This document shows positions 8,229-16,380 of a stretch of 17,929 nt of DNA, one piece after another. The notes under the pieces are model-generated. The model ran no database searches. It was given only the letters and a program-made list of their open reading frames with translations, and was not told the origin of the DNA. Origin of the DNA: Bacteroidales bacterium. GTDB taxonomy: Bacteria > Bacteroidota > Bacteroidia > Bacteroidales > UBA932. How positions within the stretch are numbered: position 1 is the first letter of the stretch; every line of letters starts with the position of its first letter. The translations under genes were made by a program, and so were the position numbers. The stretch spans positions 1 to 17,929 of the forward strand of contig JAEDEB010000047.1 of NCBI GenBank assembly GCA_016293535.1, read 5' to 3'.

Positions 8229-9572
8229 ATGGGCAAACCCAAGATTTTCGTGCTCGACACGAACGTGATTCTTCACGACCACCACGCAATCCGCAAGTTC
8301 CAGGACAACGACATAGTGGTGCCTATGGCCGTCATCGAGGAACTTGACCACTTCAAGAAAGGGAACGACGCCCTCGCCTACAATGCACGCGGTTTCGTAC
8401 GCGAAATCGACAGGCTTTCCGACCGCAAGATGTTCGGCAAGGACGGAATTGCGATAGGCAAGGGCCTCGGAAGAATAAAGATTGAGGTCAACCATCCATT
8501 CCCCCAGTCCCTTCAGGCGTGCTTCAAGGATGATATTCAGGACCATAGGATCATAGCTACGGCGATGTGGGTGCGCGACCACAACCCGGACCGTTTCACT
8601 GCTCTCGTGACCAAGGACATCAATATGAGGATGAAGGCCAAGGCTGTGGGAATGGAGGTCCAGGACTACCTGACGGACAGAATCGAGGAAGAGAAACTGG
8701 AAAAGGTGACCAAGGAAGTGCTCCACATGGACTCCGTAAGCGCCGAGGACCTTCAGAAACTCACCTACGGGCCGGAAAACGCCATACCTTGGCAGGCTGT
8801 GAGCGCGGAAAAGCCTCTTGCCAACCAGCTTTACAAACTGCATTGGCCGGAGAATTCCGGCACGGTCAGCTGCGCCCGCTTTGACGAAAGGAGCGGAAAG
8901 GTGCTGCTGGTCAAGGAGAAGGAGGCATACGGCATCAGACCTAGGAACAACGAGCAGAGATTCGCCCTCGATGCCTGCCTCAACCGTAACATCCCCCTTG
9001 TATCCCTTACCGGAGGAGCCGGCACGGGAAAGACACTCCTTGCGCTGGCTGCCGCCCTGGAACAGGAGAAGGACTTCGAACAGATAATCATTTCCCGCCC
9101 GGCCGTGGTTCTCGGAGGTCAGGACCTGGGCTTCCTTCCCGGTGACCAGAAGGCCAAGATGAGCCCGTATGTCCAGCCTCTGATGGATAACCTCAACGTC
9201 ATACGCAACCTCTACCGTCCGGGAAGCAAACAGGCCCTGCACATAGAGGGACTGCTAAACAACGAAAAGATTTTCATCTCCCCTCTCGCTTATATCAGGG
9301 GTCGCTCGCTCGGAAAGGTTTTCTTCATCATCGACGAGGCACAGAACCTCACTCCGCACGAAATCAAGACCATCATAACCAGGGCCGGAGATGGTACCAA
9401 GATAGTGTTCACCGGAGACATCTTCCAGATTGACCAGCCATATCTGGACCAGTGGTCGAACGGACTCACCCACCTGAACAACAAAATGAGGGGACAGCAG
9501 ATTTTCGAACACGTAGATCTGAAAAAGGGAGAAAGGAGCGAACTCTCGGAGATTGCGGCAAAACTGCTGTAA
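8229..9572 (+). CDS. PIN domain-PhoH family ATPase (PhoH2 type)
   Basis: A 447-aa fusion of an N-terminal PIN ribonuclease domain and a C-terminal PhoH ATPase/helicase-like domain. PIN features include VLDTNVILHD (about 8-17), the acidic VIEELDHFKKG (about 35-45) and LVTKDINMRMKA (about 128-139). The PhoH part has Walker A GGAGTGKT (about 262-269), a RPAVVLGGQDLGFLPGD-type segment, Walker B FFIIDEAQN (about 365-373) and FTGDIFQID (about 395). PhoH2 proteins elsewhere have been linked to ATP-dependent RNA unwinding and cleavage; that activity here is inference. The ATG at 8229 was chosen because the protein then starts MGKPKIFVLDTN as its relatives do; an in-frame GTG at 8205 would add eight residues and overlap the upstream stop codon. 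No terminator is evident after it. Confidence 0.93.
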   Translation: MGKPKIFVLDTNVILHDHHAIRKFQDNDIVVPMAVIEELDHFKKGNDALAYNARGFVREIDRLSDRKMFGKDGIAIGKGLGRIKIEVNHPFPQSLQACFKDDIQDHRIIATAMWVRDHNPDRFTALVTKDINMRMKAKAVGMEVQDYLTDRIEEEKLEKVTKEVLHMDSVSAEDLQKLTYGPENAIPWQAVSAEKPLANQLYKLHWPENSGTVSCARFDERSGKVLLVKEKEAYGIRPRNNEQRFALDACLNRNIPLVSLTGGAGTGKTLLALAAALEQEKDFEQIIISRPAVVLGGQDLGFLPGDQKAKMSPYVQPLMDNLNVIRNLYRPGSKQALHIEGLLNNEKIFISPLAYIRGRSLGKVFFIIDEAQNLTPHEIKTIITRAGDGTKIVFTGDIFQIDQPYLDQWSNGLTHLNNKMRGQQIFEHVDLKKGERSELSEIAAKLL

Positions 9573-9595
9573 TAAGAATTCATACTACTAAAAGA

Positions 9596-9628
9596 TTTCA
9601 TATTGTAGCGAAAAGTCCGTATCTTCGC
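9596..9628 (+). promoter_or_regulatory. Promoter of ppdK
   Basis: TTTC (9596-9599), about 20 bases, then TATCTTCGC (9620-9628), one base from TAnnTTTGC. It leaves a leader of about 30-35 nt before the ppdK ATG. The gene downstream has strongly biased codon use, consistent with high expression. Confidence 0.6.
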
Positions 9629-9668
9629 GCCCCCAATGTAAGACAATCATTTAATCTATATCAACAAT

Positions 9669-12392
9669 ATGGCAGACAACAAGAAAAGAGTTTACCGCTT
9701 CGGCGGAAAGAGCGCAGAAGGAAACGGCAAGATGCGCGAACTTCTCGGTGGAAAGGGTGCCAACCTCGCCGAGATGTGCACACTCAGCATCCCTGTTCCT
9801 GCGGGTTTCACCATTACCACAGAGTGCTGTACCGAGTACTATGAGCTCGGAGGTGGATATACTGAGGAACTCAAGAAGGAAGTAGCTGAGGCCCTCAAGG
9901 CTACAGAAGCGATAATGGGCATGAAGTTCGGCGACCCTGAGAATCCGCTTCTCGTAAGCTGCCGCTCGGGCGCAAGGAGTTCGATGCCTGGCATGATGGA
10001 CACCATCCTCAACATCGGTCTCTGCTCGGCAACCATCCCGGGAATGATCAAGAAGACCGGAAATCCGCGTTTCGTATACGATGCATACCGCCGCCTCATA
10101 ATGATGTATTCCGACGTCGTTATGGAGAAGGCCGAGGGCATTGAGCCGGAGGACGGAAAAGCTATCCGTCAGCAGCTTGACAAGATGATGGAGGACCTCA
10201 AGGAGGCAAAGGGCTACAAACTCGACACCGAAATCACCGCTGATGAGCTCAAGGAGCTCGCAGAGCAGTTCAAGGTCCGCATCAAGGAAGTTCTCGGAGT
10301 GGAGTTCCCTGATTCTGCAGAGGCTCAGCTTTGGGGTTCAATCGGCGGCGTATTCAAGTCATGGAACGGAAAGCGCGCCATCAAGTACCGCCAGATCGAG
10401 GGTATTCCTGATGACTGGGGAACCGCAGTGAACGTACAGTCGATGGTATTCGGAAACATGGGCGAGACCTCCGCAACCGGCGTTGCATTCTCCCGCAACC
10501 CAGCCAACGGCGACAACAAGTTCTATGGAGAGTGGCTCATCAATGCACAGGGCGAGGACGTGGTTGCAGGTATCCGCACCCCTAACCCGCTCAACATCGC
10601 CACCAAGAGTCCTCAGAACGCACACCTCGCATCTCTCGAAGAGGCTATGCCTGAGGTTTACAAGGAGCTCGACGAGATACGTCTCCACCTCGAGGAGCAC
10701 TTCAACGATATGCAGGATATCGAGTTCACCATCCAGGAGGGCAAGCTCTGGATGCTCCAGTGCCGTATCGGCAAGAGGACAGGTCTCGCAGCCCTGAACA
10801 TGGCAATGGATATGCTCGAGGAGGGTATGATTGACGAGAAGACCGCAGTGATGAGGGTTTCTCCTGCCCAGCTCGACGAAATACTCCACCCTATCCTCGA
10901 CCCTGCTTCCGAGAAGAAGGCCACCCCTGTGGCTCACGGTCTTCCTGCATCTCCGGGAGGAGCTGTCGGCACAATCGTCTTCACCAATGCTGACGCAGTT
11001 GCAGCCGCAGCGCAGAAGAAGAGCGTCATACTCGTCCGCGAAGAAACCTCTCCTGAGGATGTCGAAGGCATGCGCGCAGCTGCCGGTATCCTCACCATGA
11101 AGGGTGGCATGACCTCTCACGCCGCACTCGTTGCACGCGGCTGGGGCAAGTGCTGCATCGTGGGTTGCGAGGACATGAAGATAGATCTCGAGAACAAGGT
11201 AGTGACATTCAAGGGCTCCGACGTGGAGTACCACGAGGGCGACGCATTCTCCCTCAACGGCGCCAAGGGTGCAATCTACGCTACCGCAATCGACACCATG
11301 GACGCTTCCGACAACCCTCGTTTCGTAAAGTTCATGGCTATCGCCGACAAGTTCCGCAAGCTCGGTGTCCGTACCAACGCAGATACTCCTGAAGACGCTG
11401 AACGCGCACTTTCATTCGGCGCGGAGGGCATCGGTCTCTTCCGTATCGAGCACATGTTCTACGGACGCAACTCCGAAACTCCGCTCAGCAAGCTCCGCAA
11501 GATGATTCTCTCCAAGACTGACGAGGAGCGCAGGGCAGCTCTCGCAGAGCTCGAGCCATTCATGAAGGCAGCAGTCAAGGGCACGATGAAGGTTATGAAC
11601 GGCAAGTCCGTCACCTTCCGTCTCCTCGACCCGCCTCTCCACGAGTTCGTTCCTACCGCAGAGGACAAGAAGAAAGAGCTTGCCAACGAGCTCCATATCA
11701 CTACCACAGATATCGACAAGCGTGGCGAGTCCCTCCACGAGGTCAACCCTATGATGGGTCACCGCGGAGTACGTCTGCACATCACCTACCCTATGATCTC
11801 CGAGACCCAGTTCCGTGCAATCTTCACGGCTGCTCTCGAGCTCAAGGCTGAAGGATTCGACCCTCGTCCTGAGATCATGGTCCCTGTCACCATCTCAGAG
11901 CGTGAGCTCCGCTTCCAGAAGGCCATCTGCGAGAAGATCAAGGCTGAGTGCGAGGCCAAGTTCGGCAACAGCATCGACTACAAGTTCGGTACTATGATCG
12001 AAATCCCTCGTGCAGCCCTCACCGCCGACCGCATGGCACGCACTGCAGAGTTCTTCTCATTCGGTACCAACGACCTCACCCAGATGACTCTCGGTTTCTC
12101 ACGTGACGATGTCAGCACCTTCATGGGCGACTACCTCGGCAACAAGATTCTCGATGCAGATCCGTTCAAGACTCTCGACACCAAGGCTGTCGGCAAACTC
12201 GTCGACTACGCTGTGGTCAACGGCCGTGCAACCCGTCCTGATCTCAAGTGCGGTATCTGCGGCGAGCACGGTGGTGACCCTGCTTCAGTCGAGTTCTGCC
12301 ACAAGATTGGCCTGAACTACGTAAGCTGCTCACCGTTCCGCGTTCCTATCGCGCGTCTGGCTGCGGCTCAGGCTGCCATCAAGAACGACTAG
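9669..12392 (+). CDS. ppdK: Pyruvate, phosphate dikinase
   Basis: A 907-aa enzyme interconverting pyruvate + ATP + Pi with PEP + AMP + PPi (EC 2.7.9.1), cytosolic. An ATP-grasp nucleotide-binding region (FGGKSAEGN, GGKGANLAEM, then CRSGARSSMPGMMDTILNIG) occupies about the first 370 residues. The phosphohistidine domain has GGMTSHAALVARGWGKCC with catalytic His484. The C-terminal TIM barrel has FSFGTNDLTQMTLGFSRDD and the catalytic Cys887 in NYVSCSPFRVPIARL. Length fits the family (about 875-910). A small oddity is GLFRIEHMF where most PPDKs have GLCRTEHMF; the Arg, Glu and His are kept. Codon use is strongly biased (many CTC, ATC and CGT), unlike the A2M gene, suggesting high expression. It is probably monocistronic, with its own promoter and a strong terminator. 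In Bacteroidales it can run glycolytically (PPi-linked) or gluconeogenically. Confidence 0.98.
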   Translation: MADNKKRVYRFGGKSAEGNGKMRELLGGKGANLAEMCTLSIPVPAGFTITTECCTEYYELGGGYTEELKKEVAEALKATEAIMGMKFGDPENPLLVSCRSGARSSMPGMMDTILNIGLCSATIPGMIKKTGNPRFVYDAYRRLIMMYSDVVMEKAEGIEPEDGKAIRQQLDKMMEDLKEAKGYKLDTEITADELKELAEQFKVRIKEVLGVEFPDSAEAQLWGSIGGVFKSWNGKRAIKYRQIEGIPDDWGTAVNVQSMVFGNMGETSATGVAFSRNPANGDNKFYGEWLINAQGEDVVAGIRTPNPLNIATKSPQNAHLASLEEAMPEVYKELDEIRLHLEEHFNDMQDIEFTIQEGKLWMLQCRIGKRTGLAALNMAMDMLEEGMIDEKTAVMRVSPAQLDEILHPILDPASEKKATPVAHGLPASPGGAVGTIVFTNADAVAAAAQKKSVILVREETSPEDVEGMRAAAGILTMKGGMTSHAALVARGWGKCCIVGCEDMKIDLENKVVTFKGSDVEYHEGDAFSLNGAKGAIYATAIDTMDASDNPRFVKFMAIADKFRKLGVRTNADTPEDAERALSFGAEGIGLFRIEHMFYGRNSETPLSKLRKMILSKTDEERRAALAELEPFMKAAVKGTMKVMNGKSVTFRLLDPPLHEFVPTAEDKKKELANELHITTTDIDKRGESLHEVNPMMGHRGVRLHITYPMISETQFRAIFTAALELKAEGFDPRPEIMVPVTISERELRFQKAICEKIKAECEAKFGNSIDYKFGTMIEIPRAALTADRMARTAEFFSFGTNDLTQMTLGFSRDDVSTFMGDYLGNKILDADPFKTLDTKAVGKLVDYAVVNGRATRPDLKCGICGEHGGDPASVEFCHKIGLNYVSCSPFRVPIARLAAAQAAIKND

Positions 12393-12404
12393 TGACTATC
12401 TGAT

Positions 12405-12443
12405 AGAAGAAGGAGGCCGGCTGATGAGTCGGCCTTCTTTTTT
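12405..12443 (+). terminator. Rho-independent terminator of ppdK
   Basis: A GGCCG/CGGCC core is extended outward by AGAAGGA pairing with TTCTTTT (some G-U), giving a stem of about 12 bp with a 10-nt loop, followed by a T run. It starts about 12 bases after the ppdK stop. It may also help stop the convergent methyltransferase transcript, though the T tract on that strand is poor. Confidence 0.9.
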
Positions 12444-12493
12444 CATATTCCTTATGGGCGCAGATCTCAGAGACAACTGCTGTCCGCATTGTC

Positions 12494-13048
12494 CTACATA
12501 CGATCCGTTGCAATGTGGATGGGGCGGCGGAAATGCCAGAGTACTATGCCCACGGTGACCGAGACATTGAGCGAGTGCTTGGTGCCGTACTGAGGAATCT
12601 CGAGGGAGAAATCGGATGCGTCCACGACGTCCTGGTCCACTCCCGCGACCTCGTTGCCGAAGACCAGGGCATATTTGCGTCCGGGGTCCGGCTGGAACGT
12701 GTCCATTTTCACGGAGTTGACAGTCTGTTCCACACTGATTACTGTGTACCCTTCCGCCTTGAGCCTTTCAATTACCGGAAGAGTAAGATCGCTATGCTCC
12801 CACTCCACGCTGTCCTCCGCTCCAAGAGCGGATTTGTGTATCTCGGGAGACGGCGGGACTGCACAGATGCCGCACAGATAGACTTTATCCACCTTGAAGG
12901 AATCGGAGCTCCTGAATGCGGAACCTACATTATGGGCGCTGCGGATATTGTCCAGCACGACGACCAGCCCTGAATCCGGAAGGGCCTTGTACTCCCGGGC
13001 GGACACCCTGCAGAGTTCTATGTTCATCAGTTTTCTGTTGCTCTCCAT
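12494..13048 (-). CDS. TrmH/SpoU-family RNA 2'-O-methyltransferase
   Basis: A 184-aa SPOUT methyltransferase using S-adenosylmethionine. All three family motifs are visible: NIRSAHNVGSAFRSSDSF (motif 1, about 33-50), YALVFGNEVAGVD (motif 2, about 136-148) and EIPQYGTKHSLNVSVTVGIV (motif 3, C-terminal), so the knotted SAM-binding fold should be complete. There is no extra N-terminal RNA-binding domain, as in short TrmH-like proteins. The substrate (tRNA or rRNA position) cannot be read from sequence. The ATG at 13048 was chosen because it has a good GAGG site 8 bases upstream and starts after the -7 box at 13094-13102. A longer frame to 13228 would run through the divergent promoter region into glyA and begins with non-homologous residues. 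A second in-frame ATG lies at 13027. Confidence 0.93.
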   Translation of the reverse strand: MESNRKLMNIELCRVSAREYKALPDSGLVVVLDNIRSAHNVGSAFRSSDSFKVDKVYLCGICAVPPSPEIHKSALGAEDSVEWEHSDLTLPVIERLKAEGYTVISVEQTVNSVKMDTFQPDPGRKYALVFGNEVAGVDQDVVDASDFSLEIPQYGTKHSLNVSVTVGIVLWHFRRPIHIATDRM

Positions 13049-13093
13049 TTCAATACCTCGATAGCCCCTTCCGGGAATCCTTCCAAAGGCTTC

Positions 13094-13102
13094 GCAAAGG
13101 TA
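13094..13102 (-). promoter_or_regulatory. -7 box of the TrmH-family gene
   Basis: Minus-strand TACCTTTGC, a perfect -7 element, about 45 bases before the chosen ATG. A matching -33 TTTG is not seen. It faces away from the glyA -7 box 21 bases off. Confidence 0.6.
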
Positions 13103-13123
13103 GCATATTGCGGAAATATTACT

Positions 13124-13132
13124 TACCTTTGC
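13124..13132 (+). promoter_or_regulatory. -7 box of glyA
   Basis: TACCTTTGC, identical to the box for the divergent methyltransferase gene and 22 bases before the glyA ATG. A TTG lies at 13108-13110, but the spacing is short (13), so the -33 element is uncertain. Confidence 0.6.
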
Positions 13133-13154
13133 CGCTCTAAAAATTGAAACGGAC

Positions 13155-14483
13155 ATGAAACAGGATCTCCAGATTTTCAACCTCATCAAGAAGGAAGAAG
13201 AGCGCCAGTCAGCAGGCATCGAACTCATCGCTTCCGAGAACTATGTAAGCAACCAGGTTCTCGCAGCCCTGGGAAGCATTTGCACCAACAAATACGCCGA
13301 AGGTTACCCGGGTGCACGCTACTACGGAGGATGCGAGGTCGTCGACCAGATCGAGCAGCTCGCCATCGACAGGGTGAAGGAGATTTACGGAGCCGAATAC
13401 GCCAACGTCCAGCCGCACTCCGGCGCACAGGCAAACTCGGCCGTGCTTCTGGCTTGCCTCAAACCAGGAGACACATTCATGGGCCTGAACCTCTCCCACG
13501 GAGGGCACCTCACCCACGGCTCTCCTGTGAACATATCCGGCATACTCTTCAACGCGGTAGCATACTCCCTCAATGAGGAAACCGGACTCATCGACTACGA
13601 CGCGATGGAAAAGACGGCGCTGGAAACCCGTCCGAAACTCATAATCGGCGGCGCATCAGCCTATTCACGCGAATGGGACTATGCAAGAATGAGAGCAATT
13701 GCCGACAAGGTCGGAGCGCTCTTTATGGTCGATATGGCCCATACGGCCGGACTCATCGCGGCGGGACTGCTCGATAACCCGGTCAAATATGCACATATAG
13801 TGACATCCACAACCCACAAGACCCTCAGGGGTCCGCGAGGCGGCATCATCCTCATGGGCAAGGATTTCGACAATCCGTGGGGACTTGTCACCCCTAAGGG
13901 AGTCGTCAAGAAGATGTCCCAGATACTGAATTCCAGCGTATTCCCGGGCACCCAGGGAGGTCCTCTCGAGCACTGCATCGCAGCCAAGGCCGTGGCATTC
14001 TACGAAGCCCTTCAGCCGGAGTTCAAGGAATATCAGCAGCAGGTCATAAGGAATGCAAAGACCATGTCCGAGGCTTTCATCAACAGGGGCTACAAGGTCG
14101 TTTCCGGAGGCACGGACAACCATCTGCTTCTCATCGACCTGCGTACAAGATTTCCCGAACTCAACGGAAAGGTCGCAGAGAAGGAACTCGGCAAGGCTGA
14201 CATCACGGTGAACAAGAATATGGTTCCGTTCGACAGCCGCAGTCCTTTCCTCACTTCCGGAATACGTGTCGGAACTCCTGCAATCACTTCCCGCGGTTTC
14301 GTGGAAAAGGACATGGAAGCCATCGTGAATCTTATCGACACCGTACTCACCAACGCAGCCTCCCATCTTGACCTGATTGCCGGCAAGACTGAGGAAGGTC
14401 GTGAGCAGTATGAAGATACACTCAAGCAGGTTCGCCACCAGGTCAGAATGAAGACCAACGGAATGCCTCTGAACCGATATTAG
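13155..14483 (+). CDS. glyA: Serine hydroxymethyltransferase
   Basis: A 442-aa PLP enzyme converting serine + tetrahydrofolate to glycine + 5,10-methylene-THF (EC 2.1.2.1), the main source of one-carbon units. Visible motifs are IELIASENYVS at the N-terminus, NKYAEGYPGARYYGG, VQPHSGAQANSAV, the PLP-lysine motif TSTTHKTLRGPRGG with Lys222, SSVFPGTQGGP, and RVGTPAITSRGF towards the C-terminus. Length is slightly above the usual 410-430, with Bacteroidales-type additions around KGVVKKMSQILN. The ATG at 13155 gives the expected N-terminus and sits just after the -7 box. It is divergent from the TrmH-family gene. The folC product to the left makes the polyglutamylated folate this enzyme prefers, but the two genes are not in one operon. 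Confidence 0.98.
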   Translation: MKQDLQIFNLIKKEEERQSAGIELIASENYVSNQVLAALGSICTNKYAEGYPGARYYGGCEVVDQIEQLAIDRVKEIYGAEYANVQPHSGAQANSAVLLACLKPGDTFMGLNLSHGGHLTHGSPVNISGILFNAVAYSLNEETGLIDYDAMEKTALETRPKLIIGGASAYSREWDYARMRAIADKVGALFMVDMAHTAGLIAAGLLDNPVKYAHIVTSTTHKTLRGPRGGIILMGKDFDNPWGLVTPKGVVKKMSQILNSSVFPGTQGGPLEHCIAAKAVAFYEALQPEFKEYQQQVIRNAKTMSEAFINRGYKVVSGGTDNHLLLIDLRTRFPELNGKVAEKELGKADITVNKNMVPFDSRSPFLTSGIRVGTPAITSRGFVEKDMEAIVNLIDTVLTNAASHLDLIAGKTEEGREQYEDTLKQVRHQVRMKTNGMPLNRY

Positions 14484-14504
14484 CACTTTTATACCACACT
14501 TTAG

Positions 14505-14549
14505 CCCCTTTGAGTTATTTTTTCGCAGGGAAAAATTTTCTCAAAGGGG
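14505..14549 (+). promoter_or_regulatory. Inverted repeat between glyA and the acyl-CoA ligase gene
   Basis: Perfect 10-bp arms CCCCTTTGAG (14505-14514) and CTCAAAGGGG (14540-14549) are separated by 25 bases that contain a further T-run/A-run pair. The right arm sits immediately after the -33 element of the downstream promoter, within its spacer. It could be an operator for the ligase gene or the glyA terminator; the tract after it (TATTTTAT) is only partly T-rich. Confidence 0.6.
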
Positions 14550-14568
14550 TATTTTATGCTACTTTTGC
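14537..14568 (+). promoter_or_regulatory. Promoter of the acyl-CoA ligase gene
   Basis: TTTC (14537-14540), exactly 19 bases, then TACTTTTGC (14560-14568), a full match to TAnnTTTGC. The leader would be about 35 nt, AT-rich, with no strong Shine-Dalgarno sequence, as is common in Bacteroidetes. Confidence 0.75.
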
Positions 14569-14609
14569 AGAGATATATCATATAGTTTTGCAAGAGAGTT
14601 AATTTAGAA

Positions 14610-16250
14610 ATGGAACATTTCATCAATCAAGTCAACAAGGTAATAGTGGAGCACTGGGACGAAAGGGCCCTCAGCGACTTCAGAAAAGCAAGATTCACCC
14701 ACGCCCAGGTCGGTTCCCGCATCATCAGGGAACAGCTCATCTACTCGGCCATCGGAGTAGGTAAGGGCGACAAGATTGCTCTTTGCGGCAAGAACAGCGC
14801 CCGCTGGGCTACGGCCTTCCTTGCTGCCACCACCTACCACGCAGTTGCAGTTCCTATCCTCTATGACTTCACTCCTGAGAATGTCTGCGACCTTGCGGCA
14901 CACTCAGATGCCAGGATTGTTTACACAGAGGCAAAGATCTTCGAGAAATGGGATCTCGAGAAACTGCCTCAGATGCTCGCCTGCGTCAGTCTCGACGACT
15001 TCAGCCTCATCTGGGCAAGGACAGAGGAAATCAAGGCTGCCTACGACAACATCGAAAAGGTCATCGGCGAAAAATACCCTGAGGGCATCAAGGCCTCCGA
15101 CTTCCACGTCGAGGGCCACGACATGGACGAACTTTCAGTCATCAACTATACTTCCGGCACGACGGGAACGCCGAAAGGCATAATGCTCACGGCACGTAGC
15201 ATCTCCGCAAACACCGACTATGCACAGAGAACCCTCCCCATCCCTGCCGGCAGCGCATGCGTATCCATGCTCCCAATGGCTCACATGTACGGTCTCGCCT
15301 TCGAATTCCTCTACAAGTTCTGCGACAACTGCGAGGTTTACTTCCTCGGCAAAACCCCGTCTCCAAGCGTGCTGATGGCTGCATTTGCAGAACTGCACCC
15401 TTGGCAGATCATCACCGTGCCACTCGTAATCGAGAAGATCATCAAGGGCAAGGTGCTCCCTATGCTTGAGAAGCCAGTAATGAAGGTGCTCACCTCGATC
15501 CCGGGCATCAGACAGATACTCAACAAGATAATACTCAAAAAGGTAATGGGGGCATTCGGCGGCAATTGCTACGAGATAATACTCGGCGGCGCCGCAGTCA
15601 GCGCACCTATCGAGAAAGTGCTCCGCGAACTCAAGTTCCCTTACACCGTCGGTTACGGAATGACTGAGTGCGGTCCGCTCGTGGCATACGAACACCACGA
15701 GCAGTTTGCTCCGGGTTCATGCGGAAAGGTCGTGGACTGCGCACAGATACGCGTTGCAGACGCCAACCCTGAAACCGGCATAGGTGAACTCCAGGTCAAG
15801 GGCGAGAACGTGATGGTAGGATACTACAAGAACCCTGAAGCAACCGCGGCTGCTTTCACAGAGGACGGATGGCTCCGCACCGGAGACCTCGGAATCATCG
15901 ACGCAGAGGGCAACATCTTCATCAAGGGGCGCAGCAAGTGCATGATTCTTTCTGCAAGCGGACAGAACGTCTACCCTGAGGAAATAGAGGCAATCCTGAA
16001 CAACCTCCCGTACATCAGCGAATCCCTGGTACTTGCCCGCGACAAGAACATCATAGGAATTGTCACCCTCAACGCTGCGGGAGAAGAGGCCATCAAGGGC
16101 GGCAAGTCAGTGGACGACATACTCCTCGAGACCACAAAGGCCCTGAATGCTGTGCTTCCGAACTACAGCCAGGTCAACAAACTCGAACTTCTCCAGGGCG
16201 AATTCGTGCACACACCTAAGATGTCCATAAAGAGAAGCCTTTACAAGTAG
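14610..16250 (+). CDS. AMP-forming acyl-CoA ligase (long-chain fatty-acid-CoA ligase type)
   Basis: A 546-aa ANL-superfamily adenylating enzyme, most like the long-chain acyl-CoA synthetases of Bacteroidales; it activates a carboxylate as acyl-AMP and transfers it to CoA. Core motifs are all present: the P-loop-like YTSGTTGTPKG (180-190), YGMTECGP (about 349-356), GWLRTGDLG (about 420-428), the hinge region KGRSKCMILSASGQNVYPEEIE (about 440-460), and a C-terminal TPKMSIKRSLYK with the likely catalytic lysine near 541. No signal peptide or clear membrane helix is seen, so it is cytosolic or peripheral. Substrate chain length cannot be read from sequence. It has its own promoter and a strong terminator, so it is probably monocistronic. 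It could also be annotated simply as an AMP-binding protein. Confidence 0.93.
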   Translation: MEHFINQVNKVIVEHWDERALSDFRKARFTHAQVGSRIIREQLIYSAIGVGKGDKIALCGKNSARWATAFLAATTYHAVAVPILYDFTPENVCDLAAHSDARIVYTEAKIFEKWDLEKLPQMLACVSLDDFSLIWARTEEIKAAYDNIEKVIGEKYPEGIKASDFHVEGHDMDELSVINYTSGTTGTPKGIMLTARSISANTDYAQRTLPIPAGSACVSMLPMAHMYGLAFEFLYKFCDNCEVYFLGKTPSPSVLMAAFAELHPWQIITVPLVIEKIIKGKVLPMLEKPVMKVLTSIPGIRQILNKIILKKVMGAFGGNCYEIILGGAAVSAPIEKVLRELKFPYTVGYGMTECGPLVAYEHHEQFAPGSCGKVVDCAQIRVADANPETGIGELQVKGENVMVGYYKNPEATAAAFTEDGWLRTGDLGIIDAEGNIFIKGRSKCMILSASGQNVYPEEIEAILNNLPYISESLVLARDKNIIGIVTLNAAGEEAIKGGKSVDDILLETTKALNAVLPNYSQVNKLELLQGEFVHTPKMSIKRSLYK

Positions 16251-16277
16251 GAAATACTACTGAAACCTCAAACCTCA

Positions 16278-16316
16278 AGAGGACATCCGGAGAGATTCGG
16301 ATGTCCTCTGTTTTTT
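16278..16316 (+). terminator. Rho-independent terminator of the acyl-CoA ligase gene
   Basis: A perfect 12-bp stem AGAGGACATCCG/CGGATGTCCTCT with an 8-nt loop is followed by G and six T. It begins 28 bases after the stop codon. Confidence 0.95.
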
Positions 16317-16342
16317 GATGTTCATTACTGGGCGTAAATAGT

Positions 16343-16380
16343 CGCTTCACTTAGGAATCGGCGGATTCCCGCTTCACTTA
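16343..16380. repeat. Hairpin flanked by 11-bp direct repeats at the end of the dehydrogenase gene
   Basis: CGCTTCACTTA occurs at 16343-16353 and again at 16370-16380. The 16 bases between them are exactly a palindrome, GGAATC-GGCG-GATTCC (16354-16369). On the minus strand the TAA of the dehydrogenase gene is the first three bases of the copy at 16370-16380. No T tract follows on either side, so it does not look like an intrinsic terminator. Confidence 0.85.

Noticed and set aside
8175..9242. Long antisense frame (355 codons) inside the PhoH gene
   Set aside because: Mirror of a conserved coding sequence; no motifs, promoter or ribosome site.
10359..11234. Long antisense frame (291 codons) inside ppdK
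   Set aside because: Explained by the strong codon bias of ppdK; the translation is Cys/His/Leu-rich with no family features.
13049..13228. N-terminal extension of the TrmH-family gene
   Set aside because: It would run through both -7 boxes into glyA, and the added residues do not look like the family. The ATG at 13048 has a GAGG site.
9669..14483. A serine-cycle type C1 assimilation cluster (ppdK, glyA, hydroxypyruvate reductase)
   Set aside because: The genes are in separate, differently oriented units, and key serine-cycle genes (for example serine-glyoxylate aminotransferase, malyl-CoA lyase) are absent.
13665..14486. Long antisense frame (273 codons) inside glyA
   Set aside because: Shadow of a well-conserved enzyme gene; no independent support.
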